From Panulirus ornatus (Eukaryota > Arthropoda > Malacostraca > Decapoda > Palinuridae): a stretch of 64,000 nucleotides of DNA. The DNA lies in assembly GCF_036320965.1 (NCBI RefSeq), contig NC_092257.1, positions 16,011,413-16,075,412 on the forward strand, written 5' to 3'. Each line of letters begins with the position of its first letter. Position 1 is the stretch's first letter. This document shows, piece by piece, positions 1 to 12,425 of this stretch. The translations under genes and the position numbers were made by a program. The notes beneath the pieces were generated by a model, which was given only the letters and a program-made list of their open reading frames with translations, did no database searches and had not been told where the DNA came from.

Positions 1-125
1 TGTGGTACCTTTCGTGGGAAGTAGCAGATGTAAAAATGAGGATATCATAGATGAATTCTGTTCCTTCAAAGTCGAAGATGTTCGTTACTAATGACCTGTT
101 CTCTCGTGTGTGTTTATACTTGCAG

Positions 126-214
126 GAGCATCACAGAACAAATACTATGACTGTCTAAAATCGTGCATCAAGGAGGGCCAACTGCACCCAATACAGTGTC
201 ACACACTCTGCTAA
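126..214 (+). CDS. Probable last coding exon of a cysteine-rich protein (partial, enters from left)
   Basis: A pyrimidine-rich tract ending in TGCAG precedes position 126. Two bases complete a split codon, then 28 codons run open to TAA at 212-214. The peptide ends with two CX3C motifs, CLKSC and CHTLC, ten residues apart, and the last Cys is the final residue. Paired CX3C motifs usually pin two helices together by disulfides, as in helical-hairpin peptides and small mitochondrial chaperones; this is structural analogy only. A GTTAGT donor follows at 222, so the stop lies near the end of the exon and the 3'UTR may continue in another exon. The other two frames hit stops within this exon. The upstream exons lie outside the window, so the protein cannot be named. 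Confidence 0.45.
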
Positions 215-244
215 GCATATGGTTAGTACCAGGTACTGTTGCTA

Positions 245-422
245 GCCTTATTGAGTAGACGAGGGAGACTGTAGGGTGAGGCAGGAGGAGGAGGTGGGAG
301 TGTTCTGCACTACAGTGAGGGTCGTGGGTCTATTAAGTAGACGAGGGAGACTGTAGGGTGAGGCAGGAGGAGGAGGAGGAGGTGGGGGTGTTCTGCACTA
401 CAGTGAGGGTCGTGGGTCTGTC
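245..422. repeat. Tandem duplication, about 85-bp unit, two copies
   Basis: The block starting GAGTAGACGAGGGAGACTG and ending CAGTGAGGGTCGTGGGTCT occurs twice in a row. The second copy has two extra AGG triplets, which accounts for its greater length. It lies in the putative intron between 221 and 718. Confidence 0.85.
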
Positions 423-717
423 AGCGTTTTGGGGAAGAGTTTAATCGACTGATGGTAACCCAAGTGTTCAGGGTCAGTCACTCAGACTCTCCCAGTAATA
501 TAGTCCAGTCTAGATGTAACCTCACACACGTTGTGACTCACTGTTACAAATAGTGTTACGCTTTCCTGAAGGCTATTTAGAAATAACCATTTCCATGTTA
601 CCAAAAACAGATATTTGACATAGGTTACTCGTCCCTGATCTTTTATCATTAACTTCATTTTGCCTTAGGTCTGATCCACCTCACTTTCTTTTGTTTTTTG
701 TTTTTTTCTTTCCACAG

Positions 718-838
718 AACGAACATGGCATCAGTAATGTTTAGAAGAAGAGGAAGGGACATACGCACTATATCTCCTGTTGTATCATCCCCGTTCGTCA
801 CACCCCCAGCGACACCCCATCCTGGGAAACGTAGTTAA
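718..838 (+). other. Possible 3'UTR exon containing a 37-codon open frame
   Basis: A long T-rich tract ending in CCACAG precedes 718, which makes a good acceptor. With the donor at 222 this would be an untranslated exon of the gene ending at 214. It contains an ATG at 725 and an open frame to TAA at 836-838. The encoded peptide is Arg-rich near its start and ends PHPGKRS, which resembles an amidation plus dibasic cleavage signal, but such short matches arise by chance. A possible poly(A) signal AATAAA is at 1691-1696. Confidence 0.3.
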
Positions 839-859
839 TGTTGACCCAAATACATTCCA

Positions 860-2075
860 AACAGTTGTGCAAAGAAAAAAAAAGGAAAAAAAGAAGAAAA
901 TAAGCTGATGTTAGAAAAGAGTGATATATATATATATAGATATGAAATAACATGATGAGAGAAAGAAAAATTCATATTTGCTGCAGTTCAGTTCTAGACG
1001 GTCTTCTCAAACTGTTGATTTAGATATGTATACACAGCCACCTACTCATGTGTAGGTTAGGTCATAATCACTAGTCCCAAAATGTCTGTAAAATGAAAAT
1101 ATAAAGGGGAAAAAAAAAATTTTAGGCTGGAAATCTATTGAATTAAGTAATCTTCCAAAGCTAATAGGATCATGTCAGTCAACAGATGAAGAAATGTATA
1201 TATTGAACAGAGGCCCTACTCATGTTTTCTTCTTCTTCTTTCCCCACAATGAAATGGGACAAAATATAACAAAAATTCATAGCTGGATTATGTGTTCATT
1301 ACTTCTCGTAGGAAGTCAAATCTAATCCAGGAATGAAGTAAACATCTATGATTATATACAAGTCATTATGTAAAAAACATCCATGAGTATTGAAGACATG
1401 GTATGTAAACATCCGTAATGGATTACTGAAGAGATAATGTGTTTCAAAAGTTTGTTTACAGGGAGAGGGGAACGAGGCTGGACCCTCCCTACTGCAAACA
1501 ACTTCTATCTTCACATTGTGAATGGCGTCCAAACATATCTATTGTCCTCATTCTGAAACGAAGTGTCAACTATCATTGATCTCCACATTCTGATGTGGTG
1601 TGTGTGTGTGTGTCTGTGTTGGGACACACTCACACACACACACACACACTCTCTCTAACCTGGTTCCTCTCAATTCTAAGTGGCATGTCAAATAAATCTT
1701 CCAAGTGTGGATAGCATGTATAAACAACTTATCCTATTATAACAAAAAAGAATCTATTTCCGAATGGCGTCGTGTTTGCTGATAACATGATAACCAACTT
1801 TGAGGCGTTGTCATAAATAACTCATTATCATCTTCTCAGCATTATTCTCCTCTTTTTATATTTTTATTAACATTTATTCTCATCAGCTTATTATATGTTA
1901 TTTCTTATAAAACCGATTCCCTTAGTTTATCAATACTGTCTAAAAAATATTTTTCTTATATCTATATCTATTCATTTTTTGACTTGTGTGAAACATAGAG
2001 TGATATACGTATATATTAAGATCTGGGGACTGGAAACTCTTGCAAAAAAAACAAAAAATCCATAGAGGAAAGTGT
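860..2075. other. AT-rich intergenic stretch
   Basis: No gene recognised. It holds short A-runs, a small (TG)n at about 1596-1613 facing a small (AC)n at about 1629-1650, and a possible poly(A) signal at 1691. The short open frames have no recognisable similarity. Confidence 0.6.
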
Positions 2076-2077
2076 CA

Positions 2078-2345
2078 TCTGGTTAAAAAGAAATTTGATT
2101 TTACCAAATTTTGATTTTTGAAAATTTGCCTTTTCCCTAGTTGAAAAAAAAAAAAAGAAATAAGATGTTACTGAATTTTAGTTTTCAGAATTTGCCTTTT
2201 CCCTAGTTGAAAAACATAGATTTCACCAAACTTTAATTCTTATAAATTTGCCGTTTCCCTAGTTTAAAAAAAAAAAATTAAATTTTAAAAAAAAAATCTA
2301 AATTTTTAAAAGAATCTAAATTTTTAAAAATTTGCCTTTTCCTTG
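2078..2345. repeat. Degenerate tandem repeat around the motif TTTGCCTTTTCCCTAG
   Basis: Four copies of a unit of about 70 bp share TTTGCC-TTTCC-TAG followed by an A-rich tail of variable length. The fourth copy is diverged. No coding potential. Confidence 0.7.
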
Positions 2346-2548
2346 AGTGACTGATGACATCATTTTTCTAGTGGAAAGTTATAGGTAATGTAAACATCAC
2401 ATGAAATCACATGGCAGAATGCTATCAAACAATATTATCATTTACTGGTACTAATTTTTATTTCTTTTTCATAATATGACGTGGTTACTGAGCCTACCAC
2501 GCCTGCTGGGGGGGAAATGATGTCTTACAGTCTGCAAGGAAAACGCAC

Positions 2549-2715
2549 AGTGTGTGTGTGTGTGTGTGTGTGTGTGTAACCCATCTATCTACTGGTACTG
2601 TGTCACACATAGGCTGGTTAGGTTTGGTCTGGAGTTACAGAAACTGAGAAATGTAACGTTGATGAATGTATGTTTTTTTTTTTCTTTTTGAGCTAAAACC
2701 ATGAGAAAGTAAATT

Positions 2716-2777
<62 letters not shown>

Positions 2778-3222
2778 GATAATGTCTTGTAGACTTGGTG
2801 TTCATTGTAATTGGGAAAAAAAAGTAAAACTATAATTTTGACCATAACTGAGTGATTACAGTTACTCTGATCAAAGAATAACTTATTTATTGCAATGACA
2901 TTTCCAGCAACAACACTGAAAAGATATGATAAATATTATCTTAACTTTTCTCAGGCAAGCCAGAGAACAAGTAGTTCAGTGGCAAGAAAATGATGCATTT
3001 AATTGACAAATAAAATAATTGGTTTGTTTTTTTTTCTGAAAAATCAGAAAATTAAGTCTATTGTAATTTACAGTAATTTACAATTTCGTTGTATATAAAT
3101 GATAGAAATTATACAAGAGTTTGCAGTACTTCAAAACTTTTCAATGATTAAAAGCGTCTGTAGCTTTGCTGTTTTTGAATCAGATGTAAAAGAAAAAAAA
3201 ATCATTCTGATTTTAGTTATAT

Positions 3223-3288
<66 letters not shown>

Positions 3289-3813
3289 TTTGTTTACAAG
3301 ATATTTGATGAGTGGAAGATCCAATTGCAAAAGAAAGTAAGTACTGTAACTAAGTCAAAACCACAGGTTACTTTATCAATACATTCATCTTTAAAGAAAA
3401 ATTATCTAATACCAGATACTCATTATAACATAACAAGTACTGATAAATGTTTCATAAACTAATTAGAAAATTCAACTTGTTTCTATATTCGAGAGGAAGA
3501 TCTCTCACTCTACTTTCAGTTAATCAATTCATTTATTAAGTAAAATCACTAACATGCTTTTGATTATAAACAATTTAGCTTTCATATTATATATAACTGA
3601 AATTACTTTCAGTATGAACACAGTCTATCATAGTAACGATCATGAATTTCCAAAAAAAAAAAAAAGTTATTCATAGTTAAGGAAAATGAACTAATTAATG
3701 ACTGAACGAACCTCAGAAAAGCATTTTACTTATAGATGCAGCATCAACCTCGGCTTCAATGGAGCCAGACATTTTCAGTTATGTATTATGTAACGAGAGA
3801 GAGAGAGAGAGAG
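2549..3813. repeat. Cluster of dinucleotide microsatellites
   Basis: (TG)n at about 2550-2577, (AG)28 at 2717-2772, (GA)30 at 3226-3286 and a short (AG)n at about 3796-3813, separated by AT-rich unique sequence. Open frames that cross these arrays encode only Arg-Glu runs and are not genes. Confidence 0.95.
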
Positions 3814-4619
3814 CATCCTTCAAAGGAAAACCTAAGAAGAGAACTTATGCTAGAAATCTACACAAGCCTTTGAGATGAAATACATCAACAGATTAAGGAA
3901 AAGTACTTTGATAAACGCCTTTTTAAAATATATATCAGTTTCAACCTCGCATGTATGACATAGAAGAAGAATTGTAATAATCTAATACACTACCAGCATA
4001 ACCCGGTCTGTACAGATCATGTACAAATGCTGGTTGAACTTCTGCTCTTTAGATCGATGTAAGAATTGGAAAGTAGAGAGAACAGAAGAATTTAAGAAAA
4101 AAGAAAAAGAAAAAAAAGCTTTGAGATTGAAATAAATGGAAAGTAGAGAATAGATGGGTTGTCTACCTGGAGGAGATGATGTTAATCCATAATGTTTGGG
4201 ACTTTCTTATAGTAAATGTTAAATACAAGTAGAATTATTACTCCTCTGAACATTTACAACTTTTATGGATGGGAAAATGTGATCTAGTCAAACATCTTTT
4301 GCCTATCTGGTCTTATTCCTTACGGTTTCTCTATTTTCTCATTTTGTTGTATCATTTTTTTCTTTTGAGGAACTACAAAATAAATGCAGCAAGAAGGAAT
4401 TTCAACTATATTTCATTACTCCTTAACAATGCCGTAGACGAAGATTAAATCATCAAACCACAAAATACATTGTTATAACGTTGAAATATGGCCATGAACC
4501 ATGACTTTTTTTTCTTCTCCCAGAACCTACAAAAAGACAACGTCTACATCTTTTCTTTTTTCAAATTATTGAATGAAACTTTTATTGTCTTGAGCTCGTC
4601 ATTTACATCAGAATGGCTC

Positions 4620-4805
4620 TGCAGAACAGATCTATTTAGTCCTGCTATTGTACCATCCCAAGACTCCTTGTAAGGAGAACTGCACCTCTGAGGCTGCGCT
4701 CCGCACCGTTGGGTCAAGGAAGCGGTGGACGCCTTGGGAGTAAGAAGGAGCGAAGTGGCTGTGTTTACTGCCGTCCGTTGACGGCAAAATAGCCTCACCG
4801 AAGGT
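4620..4805 (-). repeat. Short interspersed repeat, copy 1 (diverged)
   Basis: Shares the order CCCAAGAC, AAGG, GAGGCTGC, then a GTGGACxCC-TTGG block with the copies at 25,290, 34,505 and 34,790. This copy is GC-richer than its surroundings. The strand is arbitrary. No protein domain is recognisable, so it is probably SINE-like or a piece of a larger unidentified element. Confidence 0.45.
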
Positions 4806-4851
4806 AGCGTCCCTTACAGGTTAACCATCTTTAGGCTGAGTTAAAACCTCT

Positions 4852-4960
<109 letters not shown>

Positions 4961-5480
4961 TTTCCATCAGATGGAAGTTCATGGCATCTGCTGACGCAGA
5001 CAATCTTTCTCTTATTGCCATGGTTTCGTTGACTTCCTCTATAACATTTTTATTCTCCTCCATACAGAATAACGTATAAATAACCTATAACTACTTTTGA
5101 TGTGACAAACAAAGAATAATGTATCTGGTTGTGAATGATGGAGTTGTTTTGATAGTGTTCGTCTCGTGTTCATTTCGCTTGGGAAGTTACACCAACTTTT
5201 TTTTATATTTTTGGCATTAGTAGACACATATATACCTTTTGATGATGGAAAGTTAATATCATTCTAACAATCATATGAATTCTATATCAATGATGCGTAA
5301 AATTTCGATGTAGTCATAGAAAATAAAGAAAAATGAGTCATTAACGAGATGGAATTCGACTCTGCTCATGAAACTCTTGGTGGTTTCGAAGTTCAGTTCG
5401 AAGCTTCGGTGTAGCCAACCAACTAGCCACAGTCACAGTTCAACTTGTGTGAGGTAAACATACACAGTATCTCTCCTCCC

Positions 5481-5556
5481 GTGCCGTCGTACCGCACCGT
5501 ACCGTGCTGTACCGTACCGTCCTACAGCACCATACCGACATATACCGTACCGTCAG
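5481..5556. repeat. Degenerate ACCGT pentanucleotide repeat
   Basis: Repeated TACCG/ACCGT words occur in a CpG-containing stretch (about 5340-5740) that is less AT-rich than its flanks. A 77-codon open frame crosses it from 5504 but resembles nothing known. The stretch could be a 5' exon or promoter; nothing in the sequence settles this. Confidence 0.6.
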
Positions 5557-5759
5557 TGCACAGAAGGACAACATAAGTATGGAACTCAGTTTCAACAGCT
5601 ACAGGAATATGTTCTACTGGTGGCTGGCTTGGGCATCCACGGGGCGGCTACGTCATCAACATCACAGCAGACGATCGATCAGAAGAGGACGAACATCAAA
5701 CGGATCATCATCATCAACATCTACAGTTGAGTCTTGAAGTACGTTGGTGGTAGACTTGC

Positions 5760-7970
5760 TAACAACACGGCTCCTTTGAAGCCATTAGCGGCTGAATTCT
5801 CCTATTAATCTACTTATAATCTACTTATATCGTCAGGGTAGAGGGAGCTGTACACCCGTGGGAACGCCAGTGTTTCAATTATTCAGTGTTTTGGCCAGTG
5901 TTATAAGACTTGATTATAGATTAAAGTAGCAGTTTTCTCTTCCCATCCGTACCTCGTAACGGTCACAATCATCTCGTTCGTGATAGTTGTAATTACGTGT
6001 TAACGACCCAATTAGTTAATTAATAAATATCATGATTTCAGTTATTTACGTAGGTTTTGCTGGCAGTCGAATTTTGAGTGGTCTTATTTTGGTAGAAACT
6101 TTTAGTATTTAATGTATAACAACATAATTTGGTAAACATTATTCCCAAGAGACTATGTTAGCATTTTGGATCGTGAATTTGATATTAACAGACTGCTGAG
6201 TGATCGTTAGGGCTGAATTCGTAACATATCTGATAAACATTGGTACAATTAATGTGTCATATAAATCGAATATATACATTTATAAAATTCACGGCTGATA
6301 GTTGTCAGACATCAATAACGAGATCATTACAAACTTTGTTAGTCACAAGTTGTTTGATATGACACTTGATGTTAATAGAAATATATAAATCTCACATCAG
6401 AATTTTATCCTCGTCTCGTCCATTTATGATCAAAAGGTAAAAATCTCGAGGAATTCATAAATTCACAAGTTATTTGACTGACGGTGTTTTTATTACCAAG
6501 AAAAGCAAATGGTTGGCGTGGCTCATTCGACTCTGAGCGTGTTAATTCTCCAATTACTCTTGTCATAGTATGTCATTCGAGTCATCACTGTCATATTTGT
6601 CATCACTCGGCGTGCTAGGGGTGAGCAGAAATAGTTTAAGGTCAGAAATAAACTAGACATTTACATAATCTTTAAGAGACGCTTCAAGCTTTGTTTACGT
6701 CAGGTAGACTACCCGGTTAGGCGTTTGTTTCCTTATTAAATGAGATATTGTCCTCAATTCTTGGTCTGCATAGTTGTTAGTAGCATAGACATCATCGCTC
6801 AGGATATTGGGAGGGAAAAGATGATAGAAAAGTGAACGAAAATAAGACAGACGCTTCCACATATGTCATCTGCAGTCGAAGGTGAGCGCTTATAGTGCCA
6901 TCTATTGAGAGAAGTGGCACCTATCGAGCTCTCGCCTACTGGGTATTATAGAAAACGTACCAGTTATCTCGGGATGATTTTTATCAAAACATAAAGTGCC
7001 TAAGGTTAATAAATGATGATAATCATTTACACAAAAGCTCAGGGGTGTTCATTTAAAGCTTGTATTTGATATAATACATCAGATAATTGGTTCCATACTT
7101 TCCTATGGAAACGAGAAGTTCGATATTTGTAAGGAAACACTTGAATTTTGTCAGAAATTGATGGCTGTGTTAAAAAATGTCCGAGTCACCTACTTCAATA
7201 GTCACTCGTGGAAGTATCGATGAACAGTAAAGATAGACACTGACGATCTCAGAAAATTAGGTCTACCTTCAATATCTCGAACCGTATGAATGATCGAAAA
7301 TGCAATCAAAGAACACCATAACATGTGAACGTTAAGTGGGTAACTTAACCAAATATGATTAAGAAGAGACTCATAACTGACTTTATTGATACTACTGTAT
7401 AGTAATACTAGCGAGTTGCGTATATCATTGGAATTTCGAGATTTTAAAGGCATTTATCTCTTGGCTCGCTCTAAAGTTAAAAAGTCGAGTACCAAGTCCA
7501 CCTTGTTTTGAAAAAGCTAATTCAAAGTAGTTACTGTATAGAGTTGTCGACTGTGGGACGTACTGGTAACCACAGGAAGGTAAATATATACGTCTTTATG
7601 CGAAAATGCAGCTCTGAGCATGGTTCTGAAGTTAGTCGTGGAGGCTGGTATTATCTGGTGAGTGTATTGTCACTGAGGAGAATAGGGTAATACTGTGGTC
7701 ATCTTGTACGTTATCCTCCAGCACGCCAACCATTGTATTGATAATTCCCTGAATTGAACTCCTACTGCGAACTGACAAGTCTTCCTAGCTGGCCAGAGGG
7801 TAATGCTATCGTATGAATTAGTATCCAGAGATGAATTTATCTGTTTTCCTGATGAGGATGTCCCTCATATCATTAGGATAGCTAGATATGTAAAGCAGGT
7901 GACATTTTAATTTTTACCCCCTTTGAGTAGCCTTCTACAACACGCAGAAAGTATGTGGGCAGTATTCTTT
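5760..7970. other. Intergenic stretch without recognisable features
   Basis: AT-rich single-copy-looking DNA. No conserved domain, splice-supported frame or repeat array was seen. Open frames here are 60-83 codons with no recognisable similarity. Confidence 0.55.
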
Positions 7971-7973
7971 CTC

Positions 7974-7975
<2 letters not shown>

Positions 7976-8059
<84 letters not shown>
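7976..8059. repeat. (TA)n microsatellite at the 3' tail of an RTE copy
   Basis: About 42 uninterrupted AT units. It directly abuts the 3' end of the minus-strand RTE copy that follows, consistent with the tandem-repeat tails typical of RTE-clade elements. Confidence 0.95.
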
Positions 8060-8062
<3 letters not shown>

Positions 8063-8063
8063 T

Positions 8064-9215
8064 TTTATTCATTATACTTTGTCGCTGTCCCCCGCGTTAG
8101 CGAGGTAGCGCAAGGAAACAGACGAAAGAATGGCCCAACCCACCCCCATACACATGTATATACATACACGTCCACACACGGACATATACATACCTATACA
8201 TTTCAACGTATACATTCATACTTGCTGCCCTCATTCATTCTCGTCGCCACCCCACCACACATGAAATGACACCCCCCTCCCCCCGCATGCGAGAGAGGTA
8301 GCGCTAGGAAAAGACAACCAAGGCCACATTCGTTCACGCTCAGTCTCTAGCTGTCATGTATAATGCACCGAAATAACAGCTCCCTTTCCACTTCCAGGCC
8401 ACACAAAACTTTCCATGGTTTACCCTCAGACGCTTCACATGCCCTGGTTCAGTCCATTGACAGCACGTCGACCCCGGTATACCACATCATTCCAATTCAC
8501 TCTATTCCTTGCACGCCTTTTACCCTCCTGCATGGTCAAGCCCCGATCGCTCAAAATCTTTTTCACTCCATCCTTCCACCTCCAGGATTTGGTCTCCCAC
8601 TTCTCGTTCCCTCCACCTCTGACACATGTATCCTCTTTGTCAATCTTTCCTCACTCATTCTCTCCATGTGACCAAACCATTTCAAAACACCCTCTTCTGC
8701 TCTCTCAACCACACTCTTTTTATTATCACACATCTCTCTTACCCTTTCATTACTTAATCAAACCACCTCACACCACATATTGTCCTCAAACATCTCATTT
8801 CCAACACATCCACCCTCCTCTGCACAACTCTGTCTATAGCCCACACCTCGCAACCATATAACATTGTTGGAATCACTATTCCTTCAAACATACCCATTTT
8901 TGCCTTCCGAGATAATGTTCTCGCCTTCCACACATTTCACAACGCTCCCAGAACTTTCGCCCCCTCCCTCACCGTGACGCACTTCTGCTTCCATTGTTCC
9001 ATCCACTGCCAAATCCACTCCAAGATATCTAAAACACTTCACTTCCTCCAGTTTTTCTCCATTCAAGCTTACCTCACAATTGACTTGTTCCTCATCCCTA
9101 CTGTACCTAATAACCTTGCTCTTATTCATATTTACTCTCCGCTTTCTTCTTTCACACTACCAAACTCAGTCACCAGCTTCTGCAGTTTCTCACCCGAATC
9201 ACCCACCAGCGCTGT
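8064..9215 (-). mobile_element. RTE-like non-LTR retrotransposon, 5'-truncated, with reverse-transcriptase C-terminal remnant
   Basis: On the minus strand, frames from about 9208 down to 8884 give the post-catalytic part of a reverse transcriptase: an EKLQKLVTEF stretch, then NKSKV, then EVSLNGEKLEEVKCFRYLGV. YLG is the landmark just after the RT thumb in RTE and Jockey elements. Stops and frameshifts interrupt it and the downstream C-terminal region. The 3' end reads through GCGTTAGCGAGGTAGCGC into ATAATGAATAAAATGAA and then the (AT)n array. This is the best-preserved copy of the family that litters the window. It is not autonomous. Confidence 0.8.
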
Positions 9216-9259
9216 AGTTGTAGAAATGGCTGGTGGCCAAATAGCAGATATGAAATAAT

Positions 9260-9560
9260 ATCATGTACATGTCTGGGAAGCTTAGTTTCATATGGAAGTA
9301 CATTTTGTGGGATTAAATCTATGACTGGACTGAGAGATCAATTGTTGAGTGCTTGTCGAGTCATTGTTCTGTGTGTGTTTTCTCAGTGTCATGTTCATTG
9401 GGAGAGGAGGGGGATTTGTTAGGCATGGATGAGTTTTTTCTACTCGAGTTTTATGGTTGATTATGGTATGGTTTGAGTGAGTGCCGAGCACAACGAAGTG
9501 AGATTGTAATGAAAGTCTTTGTTTTCTGTGTAGGTGTTGACTGCTTGTGGTCACTCAGCA
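9260..9560. repeat. Unclassified interspersed repeat, copy A
   Basis: Shares ordered blocks with 11,690-12,035: CATGTCTG-GGAAG, TGGGGT-AA-T-ATGACTG, GAGGTCA-TTG-TTAGTGCTTGT, ATTGT-TGTGTGT, and a shared end GTAGGTGTTGA-TGCTTGTGGT. No domain is identifiable in either copy. Confidence 0.4.
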
Positions 9561-9959
9561 GTCACTTATTGTCTAGAGAGCCTTGTTCTGTATGAACTTC
9601 AGTTTTCTTGCTTGATTTTGAGAGGGTGAATGGCCAGGCAGGTGAGGCATAGTGTATGGTAATGTGGATAAAATTTGATGGGTATACTCGAGGAATTTTC
9701 TTTTTTCCTTTTCCAAAGCTGGTGGCAGTAAGTATTCTGAGGACATTCAGTTTAAAGCCTTTTGTGTTGATGTGTGTAAACATGGGAAGTAAGAGTCACA
9801 TGTGCATCAAATGTGATAATGCAATAGGGTCAGGGTTATGCTGAGTGGAAGTGGGAGGACTGTACCCTTCTATAGCCCTTAGTGGTCAGACCTGTGTCTC
9901 TCTGGGGTTAAGTAGGTAAGAGTGGATTACTGAGATGCAATCATTGTTCTGGGTGAGCC

Positions 9960-10270
9960 AGTGTTATATTAGTCTAGATATAACCAACACAGCCAGCTTT
10001 TCTCTAGTCTGTCCTCACTCATGGAAATCTCAGATGTTCATTACAGATGGCCTCCTTTCCCTGAAATGACATGGGTAATTTCTCCTCTGCAAGATGTCAT
10101 TTATTTGCTCTCTGATTATCTTTTCCAGGACTGTGCAGACTACACTCGTCAGGGAAACTGGCGTTTAGTTCATTGCATCTTCATGGTCTCCTTTCTTATA
10201 AAAAGGTAGGATGTTTGCCCTTTTCTGCTTCTTTGGCACTTTGCCTTTTTCCAGTGACATCTTGAGCAAT
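9960..10270 (-). mobile_element. CR1/L2-like LINE reverse-transcriptase fragment
   Basis: On the minus strand a broken frame reads ANILPFYKKGDHEDAMN, stop, TPVSLTSVVCTVLEKIIR, then EQINDILQR. This matches the N-terminal RT motif of CR1-type LINEs (PIYKKGD, NYRPVSLTS, KxxEKIIRDQI). It is truncated and interrupted, and is a different family from the RTE copies nearby. Confidence 0.7.
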
Positions 10271-10274
10271 ATTC

Positions 10275-11685
10275 AGGTGATTCATCGAGTGTATATGCAC
10301 ATATTATAAGATAGTAATATATGGGTCAAGACCATTTAATATTCTGTTAACTTCTTAATATTTCATTGCCCTCCAAAGACTTCCTCCCCATTCCATTTCA
10401 CTTATGTTTGGACTAAAGCATCTTCCAGTGTAAAAACTGTTATGAATTGCATGTTTTACTGCTTCATGGATCATCCTGAATGCACCTAATACTTAGCCAC
10501 ACTAATAATACTACATAAAAGATAATAAAAGTTATATATCACTTTCCAGTAAATATTTTATTTCTGAACAGTAAAAAAAAGAAAATCAATATATTGTACT
10601 ACAGGTACACATAGGTGTCATAAAAATGTATAACAAAATACCAATATGGTAAGAATTTTAATATTTTCAATATATTGCTATCATCTCCATCCTTATACAT
10701 AATGTGTTGAGGATTATTTCTTGGAACTGTTGTTTTTGTCTTTAAAATAAAAATTAAATTCGATGACTTTAAAAATAAGGGAAATCTAGGTGATACATGT
10801 TGATATCATGGAAAAGGTGGAAACTATTTTGATATCCTTTAATAACTTTCCTGGTATAATCAAAAAAACAGATTTGCTTTTACAAATTCAAGCCTGCAAA
10901 CATAAACTTTATCATAATCACACCACATCTGTTTACAGTGATTAAAAGCAGTCTTAATGCTCATGCTTAAATCTTTATGTAAAAGGCTTTAACTAAAGCC
11001 ATGGAAATTTTTTGAAGAGGTTGACATAAGAAACAGTGTCATAGTGCCATCTTTCACAGTATATTAAAATAGTAAAACTCAATCATCATTCCACATCTTT
11101 TTAATAAAAAGCAAAGAAAAATGTAACCCTGTCATATTGCCTTAATTCAAGCACCCTGTTATAAAAAAAATGCTTCAGCTGTGAGTTACAATCTGCTGAA
11201 CTTGTGTGATGCTTATTGTTTTATATCAGAATTACTTAAGTCATAAGACATCTTACCATTAATCCTCAACAATTCTTTTATGGTCTCAGTTAAGGCTGCT
11301 TCAGTCTGGTGTGCATTTCAGCACAAGTTTACTGTAAAGTTCATACGTACAGGAATGAAGCAAATGACATATGTTGAATATAGATTTTATGAGTAATACC
11401 TCCCTTAACTCATCATCTCCCTGCCCCAGGAGTTCCTCCTATCTTTATGAGGATTCTGCAGTACTCGGCAAGCTCTCCACGTCTACCAGTCATGACTATG
11501 GGTCATAAAGTGTTGTGATATGTGCGTGTTTACGTGTAAAGAGTATTGGGCATCTGAGTAGTAAGTGCACAGTGTCTTCTTTATGGTAGTTGCATTGTGG
11601 GTATGAAGGGTCTTAGGGGTATGTTGAAATGGTATTTGTAGTGTTGTTATGATGGGTAATGTCCAGAATGTACACAGGAGAGTGT
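10275..11685. other. AT-rich intergenic stretch, no gene seen
   Basis: Mostly single-copy-looking sequence with many short A/T runs. No repeat array longer than about 20 bp and no recognisable coding exon. Confidence 0.5.
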
Positions 11686-11689
11686 GACT

Positions 11690-12035
11690 CATGTCTGTCT
11701 GGGAAGAAAGGTTATTGATAGGTGTACATTTGGTGGGGTGAAGTTTAAGACTGATTTGGGAGGTCAGTTACTTAGTGCTTGTTGCACTATTTCAGTGTGT
11801 ATGAGTTTGGTCAGTGCTGTATTTGCTGGTGGTCAGGCAGATCTCCTGAGTAGAGGTTACTGAAGTATGAGGTAAGGGGCTTTTCATTTCTACCTTGGGC
11901 GTTGGAGGTTAATTTTAACAGGGAGGGTCTAGTGCTACTGCTTAGCATTAAGAGCTGAGCATGTTGAGGTAGGGTTGTATGGGGAGCATCTTTGTTTCAT
12001 TGTGAAGGTGTTGAGTGTTTGTGGTTGCTAGATAG
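11690..12035. repeat. Unclassified interspersed repeat, copy B
   Basis: Diverged relative of 9260-9560, with the same block order ending AAGGTGTTGAGTGTTTGTGGTTGCTAG. It directly precedes the tandem RTE/palindrome array. Confidence 0.4.
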
Positions 12036-12425
12036 CCAGTGAGCATACTAACCATGGTTTACCCCATGGGAGCTGTGGTTTCGGTGCATAACACATGACA
12101 GATATAGATTGAGTGTGAACAAATGTGGCCTTTTTAGTCTTTCCTAGCGCTACCTGGCTGGAGGGGGGATGCTATTTCATGTGTGGCGGGGTGGCAACAG
12201 GAATGGATGAAGGCAGCAAGTATGAATATGTACATGTGTATATATGTGTATATGTTTGTGTATATATATGTATGTATATGTGCATGTGTGGGCATTTATG
12301 TATATACATGTGTATGTGGGTGGAATGGGCCATTTATTTGTCTTTTTCCTTGCGCTACCTCACTGACATGGGAGATGGCAATCAAATATAATGAAAAAAA
12401 AAAATTCATACATATTCACCTTTTC

